Notes: generated from the sequence alone by a model not told the origin. A DNA stretch of 64,000 nt from CAVUXJ01 sp963814975 (GCA_963814975.1 CAWFFB010000012.1:211095-275094), one strand, 5' to 3'; positions 32,910 to 42,486 are shown, counted from the first letter of the stretch. Made by a program: numbers and translations.

Positions 32910-35444
32910 TTAGAACTTGAAGCGGGTCCCCACCCACAAACGTACTGGTGCCCCCGGCGCGTAGAACGTCCCCTGCCGAACTGGAAACTCTCCGTCGATC
33001 GCGGGGAGAGGCTGCGCGATGAAGGAGCCGGTGTTCGTGAAACCCAAAGGTCCGAGCTGACCCGCCGTGTAGTAGGTGCGGTCGAACACGTTCGTGACCT
33101 GCGCGACAAGCTGCATCCATGACGTCAGCCGATAGCCAGCTCCGAGGTTGACGATCGCGTATCCAGGCACGGAGCCCGAACCGAGATAGTAGGTGCCATC
33201 CGGTTCGTGCACATTGTTCTCGTTACCTCGGGCAAACGAACCGGACACGGCCAAGAGGTCGACGTCGACCGACAGCTTCGATCCGAGTGGGATATCTGCG
33301 TACACCTTGAACATGTGCCGCGGAATAAGCGGGATTCGATCTCCAGGTATGATTTCGATGGAGCCATCGAGACCCGGTTCCCCGTCCTCCGCAGCATCGT
33401 TGGCGCTGTTGCTCTCGCCGTTGACCGTCTCTCCGCTCTCGTAGGTCGCGGATAAGTACGTGTAGCCAGCGCCAACTGTGACACGTCCGATCTGACTGTG
33501 CGCTCCCAGTTCAAGACCCTTGCGACGGGTCTCGCCAAAGTTCCTGAAGTAGCCGAAACCGGTCTGATCGGACAGGACGAACAGGATGTCGTCATGATTG
33601 CCCGCACGGAACACACCTGCGCTCCAGTTGAGCCCGCGATAGGCTCCCCGCGCGCCGGTCTCCCACGTTCGGGTCACGACCTGGTCGAGCGGCGGATCGC
33701 CCGCCATGGCGTTCGGCAGCTTGCAAGGCTCGTCGGGGTTTGCGCAGCCCAGTTCGATAGACGTCGCGGCCCGGCTGCCTTCGCTATAGCCGCCATAGAA
33801 GTTGAGGGTGCGCGAGGGGCTGAACGTGACGCCTGCAGCCGGGTTGAACCGGCTGAACGCGTGGTCGCCGTCGAGGGACGTCGGGCCGCCGCCTGGCTCG
33901 ATCGCGTCTCGATTTCTGACCGTCGTCCGGTTGTAGCGTCCGGACACCGTGACATTCCATTTCTGGGAGAGCGTCACGGTGTCCGTCGCATAGAGACTGA
34001 AGGTCTGGGTCAGCCCATCGAGATCCACGCGGGTGTCGAAAGGCTCCCCATCGACGTCACCACCCGTTTCCCCGTCTCCGAACGCGTTGACACCCGTGAC
34101 GCTGCGATCCGGATTGAGATAACCGAGTTCGGTGGACTGGATGAAGCCAGCGCGACTCCGATCGTACCCACCGCCGGCCGTGAACTGGTTGCTGCCGGCC
34201 GTGAACGAGTGACGCATCGTCAACTGCCCGAACCCGCCGCCGTTGTGCTGCGACGTTTCGCTGCGATTGATTAGGCCGTTGCACTTTTCGGCGGGTTCGT
34301 CGTTGAGCAGTACGTTCCCGATGCAGCGCCACGACGGAAAGGGAGTATTCGACGCGTTGGCGCCGCTCGTCGGAAATCCGGTGTAGCCGGCGGCGGCCAG
34401 TGCGGCTTGCTCCGCGGCACTCGGCTGATAGATGGATTGGTCGAGCGAGTCCTCGTTGATATCGCCGTTGAAGGTGTCCGTGTGGATGTCGCGGTAGTAG
34501 ACATTGCCGGACACCGATATCCGTGCATTGAGACTGCGGCGGCCCGTCACGTTGAGGAATGTGGAACGGTTCTCGGTCGTGTCCGGCTTCGTGTACAAGC
34601 TCGCGTAGTCACGGTCGAGAAAGCCGACCTCCTGAAGGCCGTTGCCGTTGAGTGCGTTGTCCGCGTGTCCGACGGAGACAAAGAACTCGCTGGTAGGCCG
34701 CTGCCAGCCGACTTTTCCGAAGACTTGGCGGACATCCGATGGTGAGTCGTCACGCCAGCCGTCTTCCTTGAACAGATTCCCCGCGACATACCAATTCAGG
34801 CCGGTAGGCTTGCGTCCGCCATGCTCGAACTCGATCGAGCGGCGCACAGCGCTGCCGTAAATCGCCTGCACGGACGTGCCCGGCGCGATGGCTCCGTTTT
34901 TCGTCTGAATCGCGAGCGCCCCGCCCAACGTGTTGAGGCCGAACAGCGGGTTTGACCCCGGCATCACGGTCGTCGTGGAGATCGCGAGTCGTGGAATCAG
35001 GTCCCAGCTGACGACGTCACCAAAGGGCTGATTGAGGCGCACCCCGTCCATGTACACCGACAGACCTTGCGGCGTCCCCAGCAGTGGCGAGGCGGTGTAT
35101 CCACGGTAGTTGATGTCTGGCTGAAACGGATTGCTCTGAATCTCGCTGGCAAACACAGCGTTGAACCGCCGCGTCAGGAAGGACGAGAGATCGAGGGCCT
35201 TGCTGCGCTCGATTTCTTCGGACGTTGCCGTCTGCACTGGCGCTGGAACCTTCTCAATCGGCAGATCGACGCCCGGCAGCGGTGACGCCTCGATCACGGT
35301 CACCGTGGTCGCGAACGTCGTAGGCTGCGGCGTCGGTGATTGGGGTGAACTCTGGTCAGGCCCAGTTGCCGTCTGCGCATTGACTTCCGGTGCAAGGGTC
35401 AGGAGAAATGCAGACAGAACAAGGCCGACGCCACGTGAATGCAC
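32910..35444 (-). CDS. TonB-dependent outer-membrane receptor
   Basis: An 844-residue receptor. The signal peptide (GVGLVLSAFLLTLAPEVNAQ) leads to a Pro/Thr-rich linker with TTVTVIEASPLPGVDL, close to a TonB-box position. The plug (about 70-190) contains NPFQPDINYRGYTASPLLG, QGLSVYMDGVRLNQPFGD and LFGLNTLGGALAIQTKNG. The barrel shows typical alternation and ends with RLWVGTRFKF, a correct C-terminal aromatic signature. There is no carboxypeptidase-like domain. It is divergent from an ECF sigma/anti-sigma operon across 291 bp. That matches FecI/FecR/FecA-style control, although the receptor lacks an obvious N-terminal signalling (STN) domain. The substrate is unknown. Confidence 0.87.
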   Translation of the reverse strand: MHSRGVGLVLSAFLLTLAPEVNAQTATGPDQSSPQSPTPQPTTFATTVTVIEASPLPGVDLPIEKVPAPVQTATSEEIERSKALDLSSFLTRRFNAVFASEIQSNPFQPDINYRGYTASPLLGTPQGLSVYMDGVRLNQPFGDVVSWDLIPRLAISTTTVMPGSNPLFGLNTLGGALAIQTKNGAIAPGTSVQAIYGSAVRRSIEFEHGGRKPTGLNWYVAGNLFKEDGWRDDSPSDVRQVFGKVGWQRPTSEFFVSVGHADNALNGNGLQEVGFLDRDYASLYTKPDTTENRSTFLNVTGRRSLNARISVSGNVYYRDIHTDTFNGDINEDSLDQSIYQPSAAEQAALAAAGYTGFPTSGANASNTPFPSWRCIGNVLLNDEPAEKCNGLINRSETSQHNGGGFGQLTMRHSFTAGSNQFTAGGGYDRSRAGFIQSTELGYLNPDRSVTGVNAFGDGETGGDVDGEPFDTRVDLDGLTQTFSLYATDTVTLSQKWNVTVSGRYNRTTVRNRDAIEPGGGPTSLDGDHAFSRFNPAAGVTFSPSRTLNFYGGYSEGSRAATSIELGCANPDEPCKLPNAMAGDPPLDQVVTRTWETGARGAYRGLNWSAGVFRAGNHDDILFVLSDQTGFGYFRNFGETRRKGLELGAHSQIGRVTVGAGYTYLSATYESGETVNGESNSANDAAEDGEPGLDGSIEIIPGDRIPLIPRHMFKVYADIPLGSKLSVDVDLLAVSGSFARGNENNVHEPDGTYYLGSGSVPGYAIVNLGAGYRLTSWMQLVAQVTNVFDRTYYTAGQLGPLGFTNTGSFIAQPLPAIDGEFPVRQGTFYAPGAPVRLWVGTRFKF

Positions 35445-35735
35445 CGCGAATCCTCCGAAGGGCTCAAGTCCTCAGGGACGAGCGACGACGATGACTCCCC
35501 AAGGTCCTTGACGGCGAGCGCCGTCCTGTACGGCTCGGCGCGATTGACCAGCGCAGCGAGCACGGCAACCGCGAGACCAACAATGGTCTGACTGGCGAAC
35601 CCTCCAGTGACCAGGCCATGGATACAGCCTCTATTTCGTATATTCCCCGAAGGCTCCGTTTGTTCACGCTGAAAGATCGGGCGTCTTTGGATAGGACGTC
35701 GCGGCGGGCGCATGTAGAATCCGAAGGCGCGTGAG

Positions 35736-36320
35736 ATGCCGAGTCAGAAACTTCAAGACGTGATCGAGCTGACGTTCCCTGCGAGCCTCGTTACGGAGAG
35801 GCCCTCGGCGTCTGTGGCGATCCACGAAGAGGTCCTCGCGTTGTTCGACGAGTGTGGGCCAGGAGTGCGGCGCTACGTGGCTTCGTTCAACCTTGGAGGA
35901 GCCGCCGCAGAAGACGTTGTGCAAGACGTGTTTCTGGCGCTGTTTCGACATCTGTCACTCGGCCGTCCCACGACGAATCTCAAGGGCTGGCTCTTTCAGG
36001 TGGCGCACAATCTCGCGCTCAAACAGCGGCAGCGAACGGTGAAGAGAGGTCTGATCGAAGGTGCCTGGGATGCGGCCTTCGCGGATCACATTCTGGATGC
36101 CGGGCTGAATCCCGAAGAGCATCTTGCGGAGCGGCAGCGACAGCGGCACCTCGTCGGCGTCCTGCGGCTGATGCCCGAACGCGACCAACGATGCATCCAT
36201 CTGCGCGCTGAAGGTCTGTGCTACCGGGACATCGCGAAGACGTTGGGAGTGTCGCTGGGCTCGGTCGCGAAGTCGATCGTCCGGGCAATCGGTCGTCTCT
36301 CGGCTGCGGACATGGAGTAA
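35736..36320 (+). CDS. ECF-type RNA polymerase sigma factor
   Basis: A 194-residue sigma-70 family protein. Region 2 (about 35-100) reads LGGAAAEDVVQDVFLALF, then NLKGWLFQVAHNLALKQRQR. Region 4 (about 135-190) reads LVGVLRLMPERDQRCIHLRA, EGLCYRDIAKTLGVSLGSV and IVRAIGRL. There is no region 3, as expected for ECF sigmas. It is followed after three bases by the anti-sigma gene and faces the TonB receptor gene, so it probably drives that receptor under envelope control. An ATG at 35736 is used; the upstream region lacks a strong ribosome binding site. Confidence 0.88.
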   Translation: MPSQKLQDVIELTFPASLVTERPSASVAIHEEVLALFDECGPGVRRYVASFNLGGAAAEDVVQDVFLALFRHLSLGRPTTNLKGWLFQVAHNLALKQRQRTVKRGLIEGAWDAAFADHILDAGLNPEEHLAERQRQRHLVGVLRLMPERDQRCIHLRAEGLCYRDIAKTLGVSLGSVAKSIVRAIGRLSAADME

Positions 36321-36323
36321 TCG

Positions 36324-37244
36324 ATGCGCCACCATCACCTGACCGATCACGATCTCGTGTTGGCCCTCGACGGAGAACTGCCCGTTCGCCGTCAAGCTGC
36401 AGTCGACGCTCACCTGACTGAATGCACCTGGTGCAGGATCCGGCGGATCCAGCTAGGTCGTGGTGCAGAACTGGCCACGGCGGTCTCTCGGTCCTCGCTG
36501 CTGGATGCCGAAGGCATCGCAGCGTCTCGGGAGACGCTGCGGGTGAAGCTCGCGGACATTGCGCGCCAGCCGGACGATTGGTTCACTGAGCGGTTCGTGC
36601 CGCAAGTCGCGCGGGCATCGCGCTGGGCCATGCTCGGCGCGGCAGCTATCGCGGTCATTCTGCTTGTTCGAGTCGCGCAACAGTCTGACGTTCGCCTCCA
36701 CACCAAGGCAGTCGCTCCGATCGAGAACGACGCCCTGCCCCTGGCTTCGTTGACTCCTGGCACGACGTGGAACCTCACGGTCGAGGAGTTGTGCGCGCCT
36801 GCTGGTCATGGACAGCGGCAGGTGTCCGACGCGATCCGAGTCGAGGTCCTTCGCGGGTACCGGATGGAGCGCGTGCCGGTAGATGCATACGAGCTGGACT
36901 ATTTGATCACCCCGGAACTCGGTGGCGCGCCAACCGTCCAGAACCTATGGCCGCAGCGATACGCATCACGCACGTGGAACGCCCACGTGAAGGATCAACT
37001 GGAGCGGCTGTTGCCGAGTTTGGTCTGCGACGGTGCGATTTCATTGCAGACAGCCCAACGTGACATCGCAGTCGATTGGATCGCTGCGTACAGGAAGTAC
37101 TTCAACACCGACGTCCCTCTGCAGTTGCACGCGCAGCTGGATGACCGGCCCACCAGTCCTCGAGACGACGATCTCGTCTATCCTATTTGGCGTTCAGACA
37201 ATTCGCCGACCCTACGGCTGGTGTCGTTTCCCGCCGGAAGGTGA
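36324..37244 (+). CDS. Transmembrane anti-sigma factor with zinc-finger-like N-terminus
   Basis: A 306-residue protein. The N-terminal LVLALDGELPVRRQAAVDA, then HLTECTWCR, gives the ZAS motif Hx3Cx2C that binds ECF sigma factors. A helix near residues 110-130 (WAMLGAAAIAVILLVRVAQQ) anchors it in the inner membrane. The periplasmic part (LTPGTTWNLTVEELCAPAG, then VPVDAYELDYLITPELGG) is an unknown sensor-like region. Its adjacency to the sigma gene (3-bp gap) and to the divergent receptor supports a regulated uptake module. No FecR-specific domain is visible. Confidence 0.82.
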   Translation: MRHHHLTDHDLVLALDGELPVRRQAAVDAHLTECTWCRIRRIQLGRGAELATAVSRSSLLDAEGIAASRETLRVKLADIARQPDDWFTERFVPQVARASRWAMLGAAAIAVILLVRVAQQSDVRLHTKAVAPIENDALPLASLTPGTTWNLTVEELCAPAGHGQRQVSDAIRVEVLRGYRMERVPVDAYELDYLITPELGGAPTVQNLWPQRYASRTWNAHVKDQLERLLPSLVCDGAISLQTAQRDIAVDWIAAYRKYFNTDVPLQLHAQLDDRPTSPRDDDLVYPIWRSDNSPTLRLVSFPAGR

Positions 37245-37347
37245 GACGAACGCGCACGACGCCGAATCAGCCGTCGCTGGCCGCCGGCGGGGCCGAGTAC
37301 CGTTGTGCGCGTCTGACGATGCCGATGCTGGGTCGAGGGATTCCGCC

Positions 37348-38664
37348 ATGGATCTCAGCACGTCGCAGTTGACCGATTCGGTATTCGCCGGCGGCGGCGA
37401 GATGGGCGCGCGAATGCGTGCCGTCGACTGGTCAACGACTGTGCTGGGTCCGGTGGACCAGTGGCCGCAGTCGCTGCGAGCCTGCGTCCGCATCGTGCTG
37501 GGCTCCGGGCTTCCGATGCTCATTTCCTGGGGCCCGGACTACACGATGCTTTACAACGATGCCTACGGGGTGGTGGTCGGCACGAAGCACCCGGGGGCGT
37601 TGGGTCGCAGTTGCCGCGAGGTGCTTGCCGAGGCCTGGGACTTCATCGGACCGCTGTTCGACACGGTCTTTACACAGGGTCAGCCGATCAGCACCCTGAC
37701 CCACCAGCTATTCACGTTCCACCGCAACAACTACCTCGAGGAGTGTTACTTCGCGTTTTCGTACAGCCCGATTCCGGATGACAACGGGCATGTGGGGCGC
37801 GTGTTGACCAACGCTCTGGACATGGCGGAACGGGTCATCGAAGATCGACGCAGGCAGGTGCTCCGTGATTTGGCGTCGCGAACGGCTGAAGCACGAAACG
37901 AGGAAGAAGTCTGGCGCGTCAGCGCGGAAACCCTCGGCCAGAATCGCTCCAGCGTCCCGTTCGCCTTTCTATACGAGTATCGGCCAGGCGAGCAGAAGGC
38001 TTGCCCAGCCGGCGTCAGCGCGGACACTGACGGCGCTTTGCATCCGTCAGTCATCGACGTCCACAGAGAGAGACTTTGGCGATTCGACGCGGCATTGGCG
38101 GAGGATTGCCTCGTGGTGCCGCTCGCGGAGCGCGCATCGGGACTGTCCATGCCTGGCTGGCCGTCACCTCCGCTGGAAGCGACGGTTCTGCCAATCCGGT
38201 TGCGCGAACGCAGCGAGCCGGCAGGGTTCCTGGTGCTGGGAATGCATCCGGGCCGCGCGTTCGACGACACCTACCGCCAGTTCGTCCGCCGGATCGCCGA
38301 ACAGATCGCCATCGGGTTGGCCAGCGCGCGCGCGTATGAGCGGGAGCGCCAGCGCGCGGAGGCACTGGCCGAAATCGATCGCGCCAAGACCGCGTTTTTC
38401 AGCAACGTCAGCCACGAGTTCCGTACTTCTCTCGCATTGATGCTCGGGCCACTCGAGGAAGTCCTGCCGGAAGCGCGCGAGCGGCTCAGTCCCGAACGTC
38501 ACGAGCAGTTGGTCACTGTCCGCCGTAACGCGTTCAGATTGCTCAAGCTCGTCAACACGCTTCTTGATTTCTCCCGGATTGAGGCCGGGCGCGTGCAGGC
38601 GGTCTATGAACCGACGGACCTGGCCGGCATCACCGCGGAGGTTGCCAGCGTGTTCCGTTCGTGA
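37348..38664 (+). pseudogene. PAS-GAF histidine kinase truncated after the HisKA domain
   Basis: A 438-residue product. The PAS-like N-terminus (LGPVDQWPQSLRACVRIVL, MLISWGPDYTMLYNDAY) and a GAF-like middle (DLASRTAEARNEEEVWRVSA, LVLGMHPGRAFDDTYRQFV) precede HisKA: KTAFFSNVSHEFRTSLALML. The usual Pro of HExRTP is Ser. The gene stops just after LLDFSRIEAGRVQAVYEPTD, LAGITAEVASVFRS, so the whole ATPase domain is missing. The sequence then continues in another frame as VIENAGLRFSVECQP and within 60 bases reaches the receiver domain of the next gene. It is best read as the front half of a hybrid kinase with an internal deletion. Confidence 0.75.
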
Positions 38665-38695
38665 TCGAGAACGCCGGCCTGCGATTCTCGGTGGA

Positions 38696-40126
38696 ATGCC
38701 AGCCACACGACGCTTGCGGCCCGCCCTGGTGCTGGCGGATGTCATGATGCCGCAGCTGGATGGATTCGGCCTGCTGCGAGCCATTCGCGACGACGCGGGC
38801 CTCGTCAGCATGCCAATCATCCTGCTCTCCGCGCGGGCGGGCGAAGAGTCGCGGGTGGAGGGATTGCAGGCCGGCGCAGACGACTATCTCGTGAAGCCGT
38901 TTACGGCGCGGGAGCTATTGGCCCGCGTCGAGACGCACCTCAAATTGGCGAACCTCCGCCGCGACACTGCCGAACGCGAAGAGCGGCTGCGCAGCGGAGC
39001 GGAACTCGAGCGGCAGAGACTGCACGCCAGCGAGGAGCGCCTGGCCGAGACGAGCCGCCTGTATCGTGAACTCCAGAGCGCTGAAGCGGAGATCAGGTCG
39101 CTCAAGGATCGACTCTATCGCGAAACCCTGGCGTTGCGGGACGAGGTGGATCGCACCTCGATGTTCGAGGAAATTGTCGGCTCTTCCGAGACGCTGAAGG
39201 TCGTGCTCTCGCGGATTGCCAAAGTCGCTCCCACCGACTCCACCGTCTTCATCGCGGGAGAAACCGGAACGGGCAAGGAGCTCATTGCCCGTGCTGTTCA
39301 CAAACGCTCGCAAAGGTCCGGACGGGCCTTTGTCAGTGTGAACTGCGCCGCGCTTGCGCCGACGCTGATCTCCTCGGAACTGTTCGGCCATGAGAGGGGT
39401 GCGTTCACGGGAGCCACGCAGCGGCGGCTTGGGCGTTTCGAACTGGCTGATGGCGGCACGATCTTCCTGGATGAAGTGGGCGAACTGCTGCCTGAGACCC
39501 AGGTGGCGCTGCTGCGTGTCCTGCAAGAACGGGAATTCGAGCGAGTCGGCGGCACGCTGCCGATCCCGATCGACGTTCGCGTCATCGCGGCGACGAATCG
39601 TGACCTCGGGGCCGCGGCCGCCAACGGAAGCTTCCGACAGGACCTGTTCTATCGGCTCAATGTGTTCCCGATCGAGGTACCGCCCCTTCGAGAACGCAAA
39701 GACGACATCTTGATGCTCGTCGAATATTTCGTGCAGCGCTACGCCACCCGGGCGGGCAAGAACATCCGCTCGATCGACAAGCCGACGCTGGACTTGTTGC
39801 AGACCTACGACTGGCCAGGCAACATCCGCGAGCTGCAGAACGTGATCGAGCGGTCCGTGATTCTGAACTCCAGCGAAGTGTTCACCGTCGACGAGTCGTG
39901 GCTGTCAACACGATCGGTTCGACCACGACCCCGAGTTGGGGCGTTGGCCCCATCCCAAGGCGAGCGACGCAGCGAGCGGGAGATCATCGAAGCGGCGCTC
40001 GCCGAGTGCCGAGGCCGTGTCGCCGGGCCGTCAGGAGCTGCGGCGAAGCTCGGCGTGCCACCATTTACACTCGACCATCGGATCAAGGCGCTGAACATCA
40101 GCAAAGCGCAGTTCAAGTTTCGCTGA
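38696..40126 (+). CDS. Sigma-54-dependent activator with truncated receiver domain
   Basis: A 476-residue product. The receiver starts abruptly at RRLRPALVLADVMMPQLDGF, keeping the phospho-acceptor Asp and YLVKPFTARELLARV but lacking the first strand and acidic pair. A coiled coil follows (REERLRSGAELERQRLHASE, ELQSAEAEIRSLKDRLYRE). The AAA+ domain has Walker A GETGTGKELIARAVH, the sigma-54 contact loop HERGAFTGATQ, Walker B GGTIFLDEVGELLP, and the FhlA-like LRERKDDILMLVEYFVQRYA. A Fis-type HTH ends it (VAGPSGAAAKLGVPPFTLDH). The activator core is intact. The start at 38696 (MPATRRLRP) is tentative because the 5' end is a deletion junction. Confidence 0.82.
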   Translation: MPATRRLRPALVLADVMMPQLDGFGLLRAIRDDAGLVSMPIILLSARAGEESRVEGLQAGADDYLVKPFTARELLARVETHLKLANLRRDTAEREERLRSGAELERQRLHASEERLAETSRLYRELQSAEAEIRSLKDRLYRETLALRDEVDRTSMFEEIVGSSETLKVVLSRIAKVAPTDSTVFIAGETGTGKELIARAVHKRSQRSGRAFVSVNCAALAPTLISSELFGHERGAFTGATQRRLGRFELADGGTIFLDEVGELLPETQVALLRVLQEREFERVGGTLPIPIDVRVIAATNRDLGAAAANGSFRQDLFYRLNVFPIEVPPLRERKDDILMLVEYFVQRYATRAGKNIRSIDKPTLDLLQTYDWPGNIRELQNVIERSVILNSSEVFTVDESWLSTRSVRPRPRVGALAPSQGERRSEREIIEAALAECRGRVAGPSGAAAKLGVPPFTLDHRIKALNISKAQFKFR

Positions 40127-40277
40127 ACCCACCATTCACCAGATTCACCAGGCTCACCAGATTCCCCGCATTCACCAGTTTGCAAGCGGCCGGATCCTGG
40201 CTTTTACTGCCCTTTCAGCGAGTAACGGCTGGCGTTCGGCTTGCCAGTGTGGCATCGGGCAACAGGCCGCAGCGACC

Positions 40278-40508
40278 ATGACCTGCAGAATCGACCGACT
40301 ATCGATTGAACAGGGTCTCGTTCTTCGCATCAGTGGTCGGATTACAGGGGAAGACCTGGATGTCCTTCGCACTGCGCTAGAGGAAGGCTGTGTCGTCGCT
40401 ATCGATCTCACAGAGGTCGAACTGGTCGACCGTGATGCCGTGAAACCTCCTGGCGCAGCACGCCGTCCCTATCTCGAGGCGCCGCAAGCTCAGCTATGGC
40501 GCCGCTGA
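40278..40508 (+). pseudogene. Small STAS-like protein with disrupted C-terminus
   Basis: MTCRIDRLSIEQGLVLRISG, then RITGEDLDVLRTALEEGC and VVAIDLTEVELVDRDAVK, follow the strand pattern of short STAS/anti-anti-sigma-like proteins frequent in Acidobacteriota. Relatives continue LLA... to an end like CPAYIREWI. Here the frame shifts at AVK and the tail (PPGAARRPYLEAPQ) is unrelated. The phosphorylatable Ser of classical SpoIIAA proteins is absent, so a regulatory partner role is uncertain. Leader copy 4 begins about 40 bp beyond the stop. Confidence 0.5.
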
Positions 40509-40550
40509 AGCGATGCGTCCATCCGCGCACTACGCCCGGCGGCTGGTGGG

Positions 40551-40637
40551 CACGCGCCGCTGCCGTGTCATCGATACCTTCGTCTAATAGATCCCCGTCC
40601 GCGGGTCTGGTGTCATGCGTTCGAGGAGGACTGCATG
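40551..40637 (+). repeat. Dispersed leader-like repeat, copy 4 (upstream of intact epoxide hydrolase)
   Basis: The conserved blocks are TCGATACCTTCGTCTAATAG, ATCCCCGTCCGCG and GGTCTGGTGTCATGCG, then TTCGAGGAGGACTGCATG. The left dyad arm has degenerated (CCGTGTCATCGAT). The final ATG is the start codon of a complete gene, the only copy that still serves one. Confidence 0.6.
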
Positions 40638-41882
40638 GAATCATTCGAACGACTGACGGTCGGCGCGGCGTCCCAGGTGTCCGTCGCTACCGGGAACAAC
40701 GACACCGCGATCCGGCCGTTTCGGGTGACCATCCCGGAGAAGGAGCTCGTCGAGCTTCGCCGCAGGATCGCGTTCACGCGCTGGCCTACCAAGGAGCTCG
40801 TCGAGGATCGGTCGCAGGGCGTGCAGCTGGCGACGCTGCGGGAGCTCACCCGCTATTGGACGACCGAGTACGACTGGCGAAAGCTCGAGGCACGACTGAA
40901 CGCGCTGCCGCAATTCACGACCAAGATCGACGGAGTGGAGATCCACTTCATTCACATCAGGTCCCGTCATGAGAATGCGTTGCCGCTGATCATGACGCAT
41001 GGCTGGCCCGGCTCGGTCATCGAGCTGCTCGAGACCGTCGGTCCCCTGACCGACCCGACCTTGCACGATGGCACCCCCGGCGATGCCTTCCATCTGGTGC
41101 TGCCATCCTTGCCTGGCTACGGCTTCTCGGGCGAGCCGACCGAGCTCGGCTGGGAGTCAGGCCGCATCGCCCGCGCGTGGGCAAAGCTGATGGAGCGTCT
41201 CGGCTACACGCGTTACGTCGCCCAGGGGGGCGACGTGGGCTCCGACGTCACGGATGCGATGGGGCGCCAGGCGTCAGAAGGGCTGCTCGGCATCCACCTC
41301 AACTTGCTCACGGCGGCGTTGGGCATCGTCGATCGACTGCCGGTGAAATCGGAGCAGGAACGGGCAGCGCACAGCGCAGTCGCGGCGTTCAGGACGAGTG
41401 GCTTCGGCTACTTCCTGGAGCAGTCCACCCGACCTCAGACGATCGGCTACTCCCTGCTGGATTCACCCGTCGGGCTCGCGGCCTGGTTGCTCGACCATGA
41501 CACGGACAGCTACTACAAGATCTCCCGCGCGTTCGTCGACGGCGAGCCCGTGGGCCATCTCACCCGGGACAGCATCGTCGACAACATCACGCTGTACTGG
41601 CTGACGGGAACCGGCGCCTCCGCCGCCCGGTGGTACTGGGAGTTCGGACAGGTTCTGGCCGCAGCCTCTGCGGCTGGCGCGGCTCCTCCGCCGGTCTCGG
41701 TTCCCGTCGGCTTCACGACGTTCCCCGGCGAGCTCTGGGCTGCCCCGCGCAGCTGGGTTGAGACGGTCTACCCCGGGCTCGCCTACTTCAACGAAGTCGA
41801 CCGTGGCGGCCACTTCGCGGCATGGGAGCAACCGGCACTCTTCGCGTCGGAGCTGCGCGCGGCGTTCAAGCCGCTGCGGTAA
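40635..41882 (+). CDS. Epoxide hydrolase family alpha/beta hydrolase (EHN type)
   Basis: A 415-residue enzyme with the epoxide-hydrolase N-terminal domain (PFRVTIPEKELVELRRRIAF, TRWPTKELVEDRSQGVQ, YWTTEYDWRKLEARLNALPQ). In the alpha/beta-hydrolase core, HGWPGSVIELLETV forms the oxyanion HGWP motif and QGGDVGSDVTDAMG has the nucleophile Asp in GGDxG. The catalytic His lies in DRGGHFAAWEQP near the C-terminus. It opens epoxides to diols; juvenile-hormone-like or xenobiotic epoxides are family substrates, unknown here. The length is normal. The leader repeat supplies its ribosome binding site. No operon partner is visible. Confidence 0.9.
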   Translation: MESFERLTVGAASQVSVATGNNDTAIRPFRVTIPEKELVELRRRIAFTRWPTKELVEDRSQGVQLATLRELTRYWTTEYDWRKLEARLNALPQFTTKIDGVEIHFIHIRSRHENALPLIMTHGWPGSVIELLETVGPLTDPTLHDGTPGDAFHLVLPSLPGYGFSGEPTELGWESGRIARAWAKLMERLGYTRYVAQGGDVGSDVTDAMGRQASEGLLGIHLNLLTAALGIVDRLPVKSEQERAAHSAVAAFRTSGFGYFLEQSTRPQTIGYSLLDSPVGLAAWLLDHDTDSYYKISRAFVDGEPVGHLTRDSIVDNITLYWLTGTGASAARWYWEFGQVLAAASAAGAAPPPVSVPVGFTTFPGELWAAPRSWVETVYPGLAYFNEVDRGGHFAAWEQPALFASELRAAFKPLR

Positions 41883-42486
41883 CGCGTGGTCGGGCGGCCG
41901 GCGCGAAACGTTAGGTGCGCGTCGGCCGCCGCCGGACGCTCTCGAAGCGAGCGACAGTGATCTCGTGTACTTTTCGTTCATCCAGGCTCCCTACCTCGCT
42001 GGTGGCGTCACTGGCAGAAGAAGGCACCCTGACGGCCTGCTCGAGCAGTTTGAGATGTGCCAGCCTCCCGGATCATATCCAGCCTTCACGAGGCCGTCGT
42101 CCGCTTTGCCGACGGAACGAGGCAACTGCCCGAATCGCTTCAGCTTGTCCGTGACGGAGTCCTTCATCTCGGCAAAACACAACTCGATGCTGGCCGCGCG
42201 CAGGGTTCGTGCAATTCGGCCAGGACATCCGCGGCAGTGACGTCCACGCTGGTGATCGGTTCCGCCGCGACGACGAGCCAGCGCACCGGCGTAGGCGATG
42301 TGGCCACTGCATCCAGCACGCGGTCATGGAACAGTTCGGCGTTGGCGAAGAACAAGGGCGCATCCCAGTTCTGACACAGTGTCGATGATCGGTTCCTCGA
42401 CGATCACTGCCACGTACCGACACGTACCTCCTACGAAGCGGCAGCCATAAGTTCGGCCGACGCAACCGCGGCCACGAGCATGACGA
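41883..42486 (-). pseudogene. Duplicated STAS-domain tail of a SulP transporter (about 42100-42375)
   Basis: The minus strand from about 42375 to 42100 encodes FFANAELFHDRVLDAVATSP, then WLVVAAEPITSVDVTAADVL and, one base shifted, CFAEMKDSVTDKLKRFG. This is nearly the same DNA as bases about 54800-55045 of the intact SulP gene (plus strand), with scattered substitutions and one indel after AELHE. The front of the transporter is absent, and outside this block the similarity stops at TGGGATGCGCCC on the left. The rest of the gap shows nothing. Confidence 0.7.

Noticed and set aside
28873..40637. Integron attC array as explanation for the dispersed leader repeats
   Set aside because: No GTTRRRY/RYYYAAC core sites, no integrase in the window, and genes between copies lie in both orientations and include full operons.
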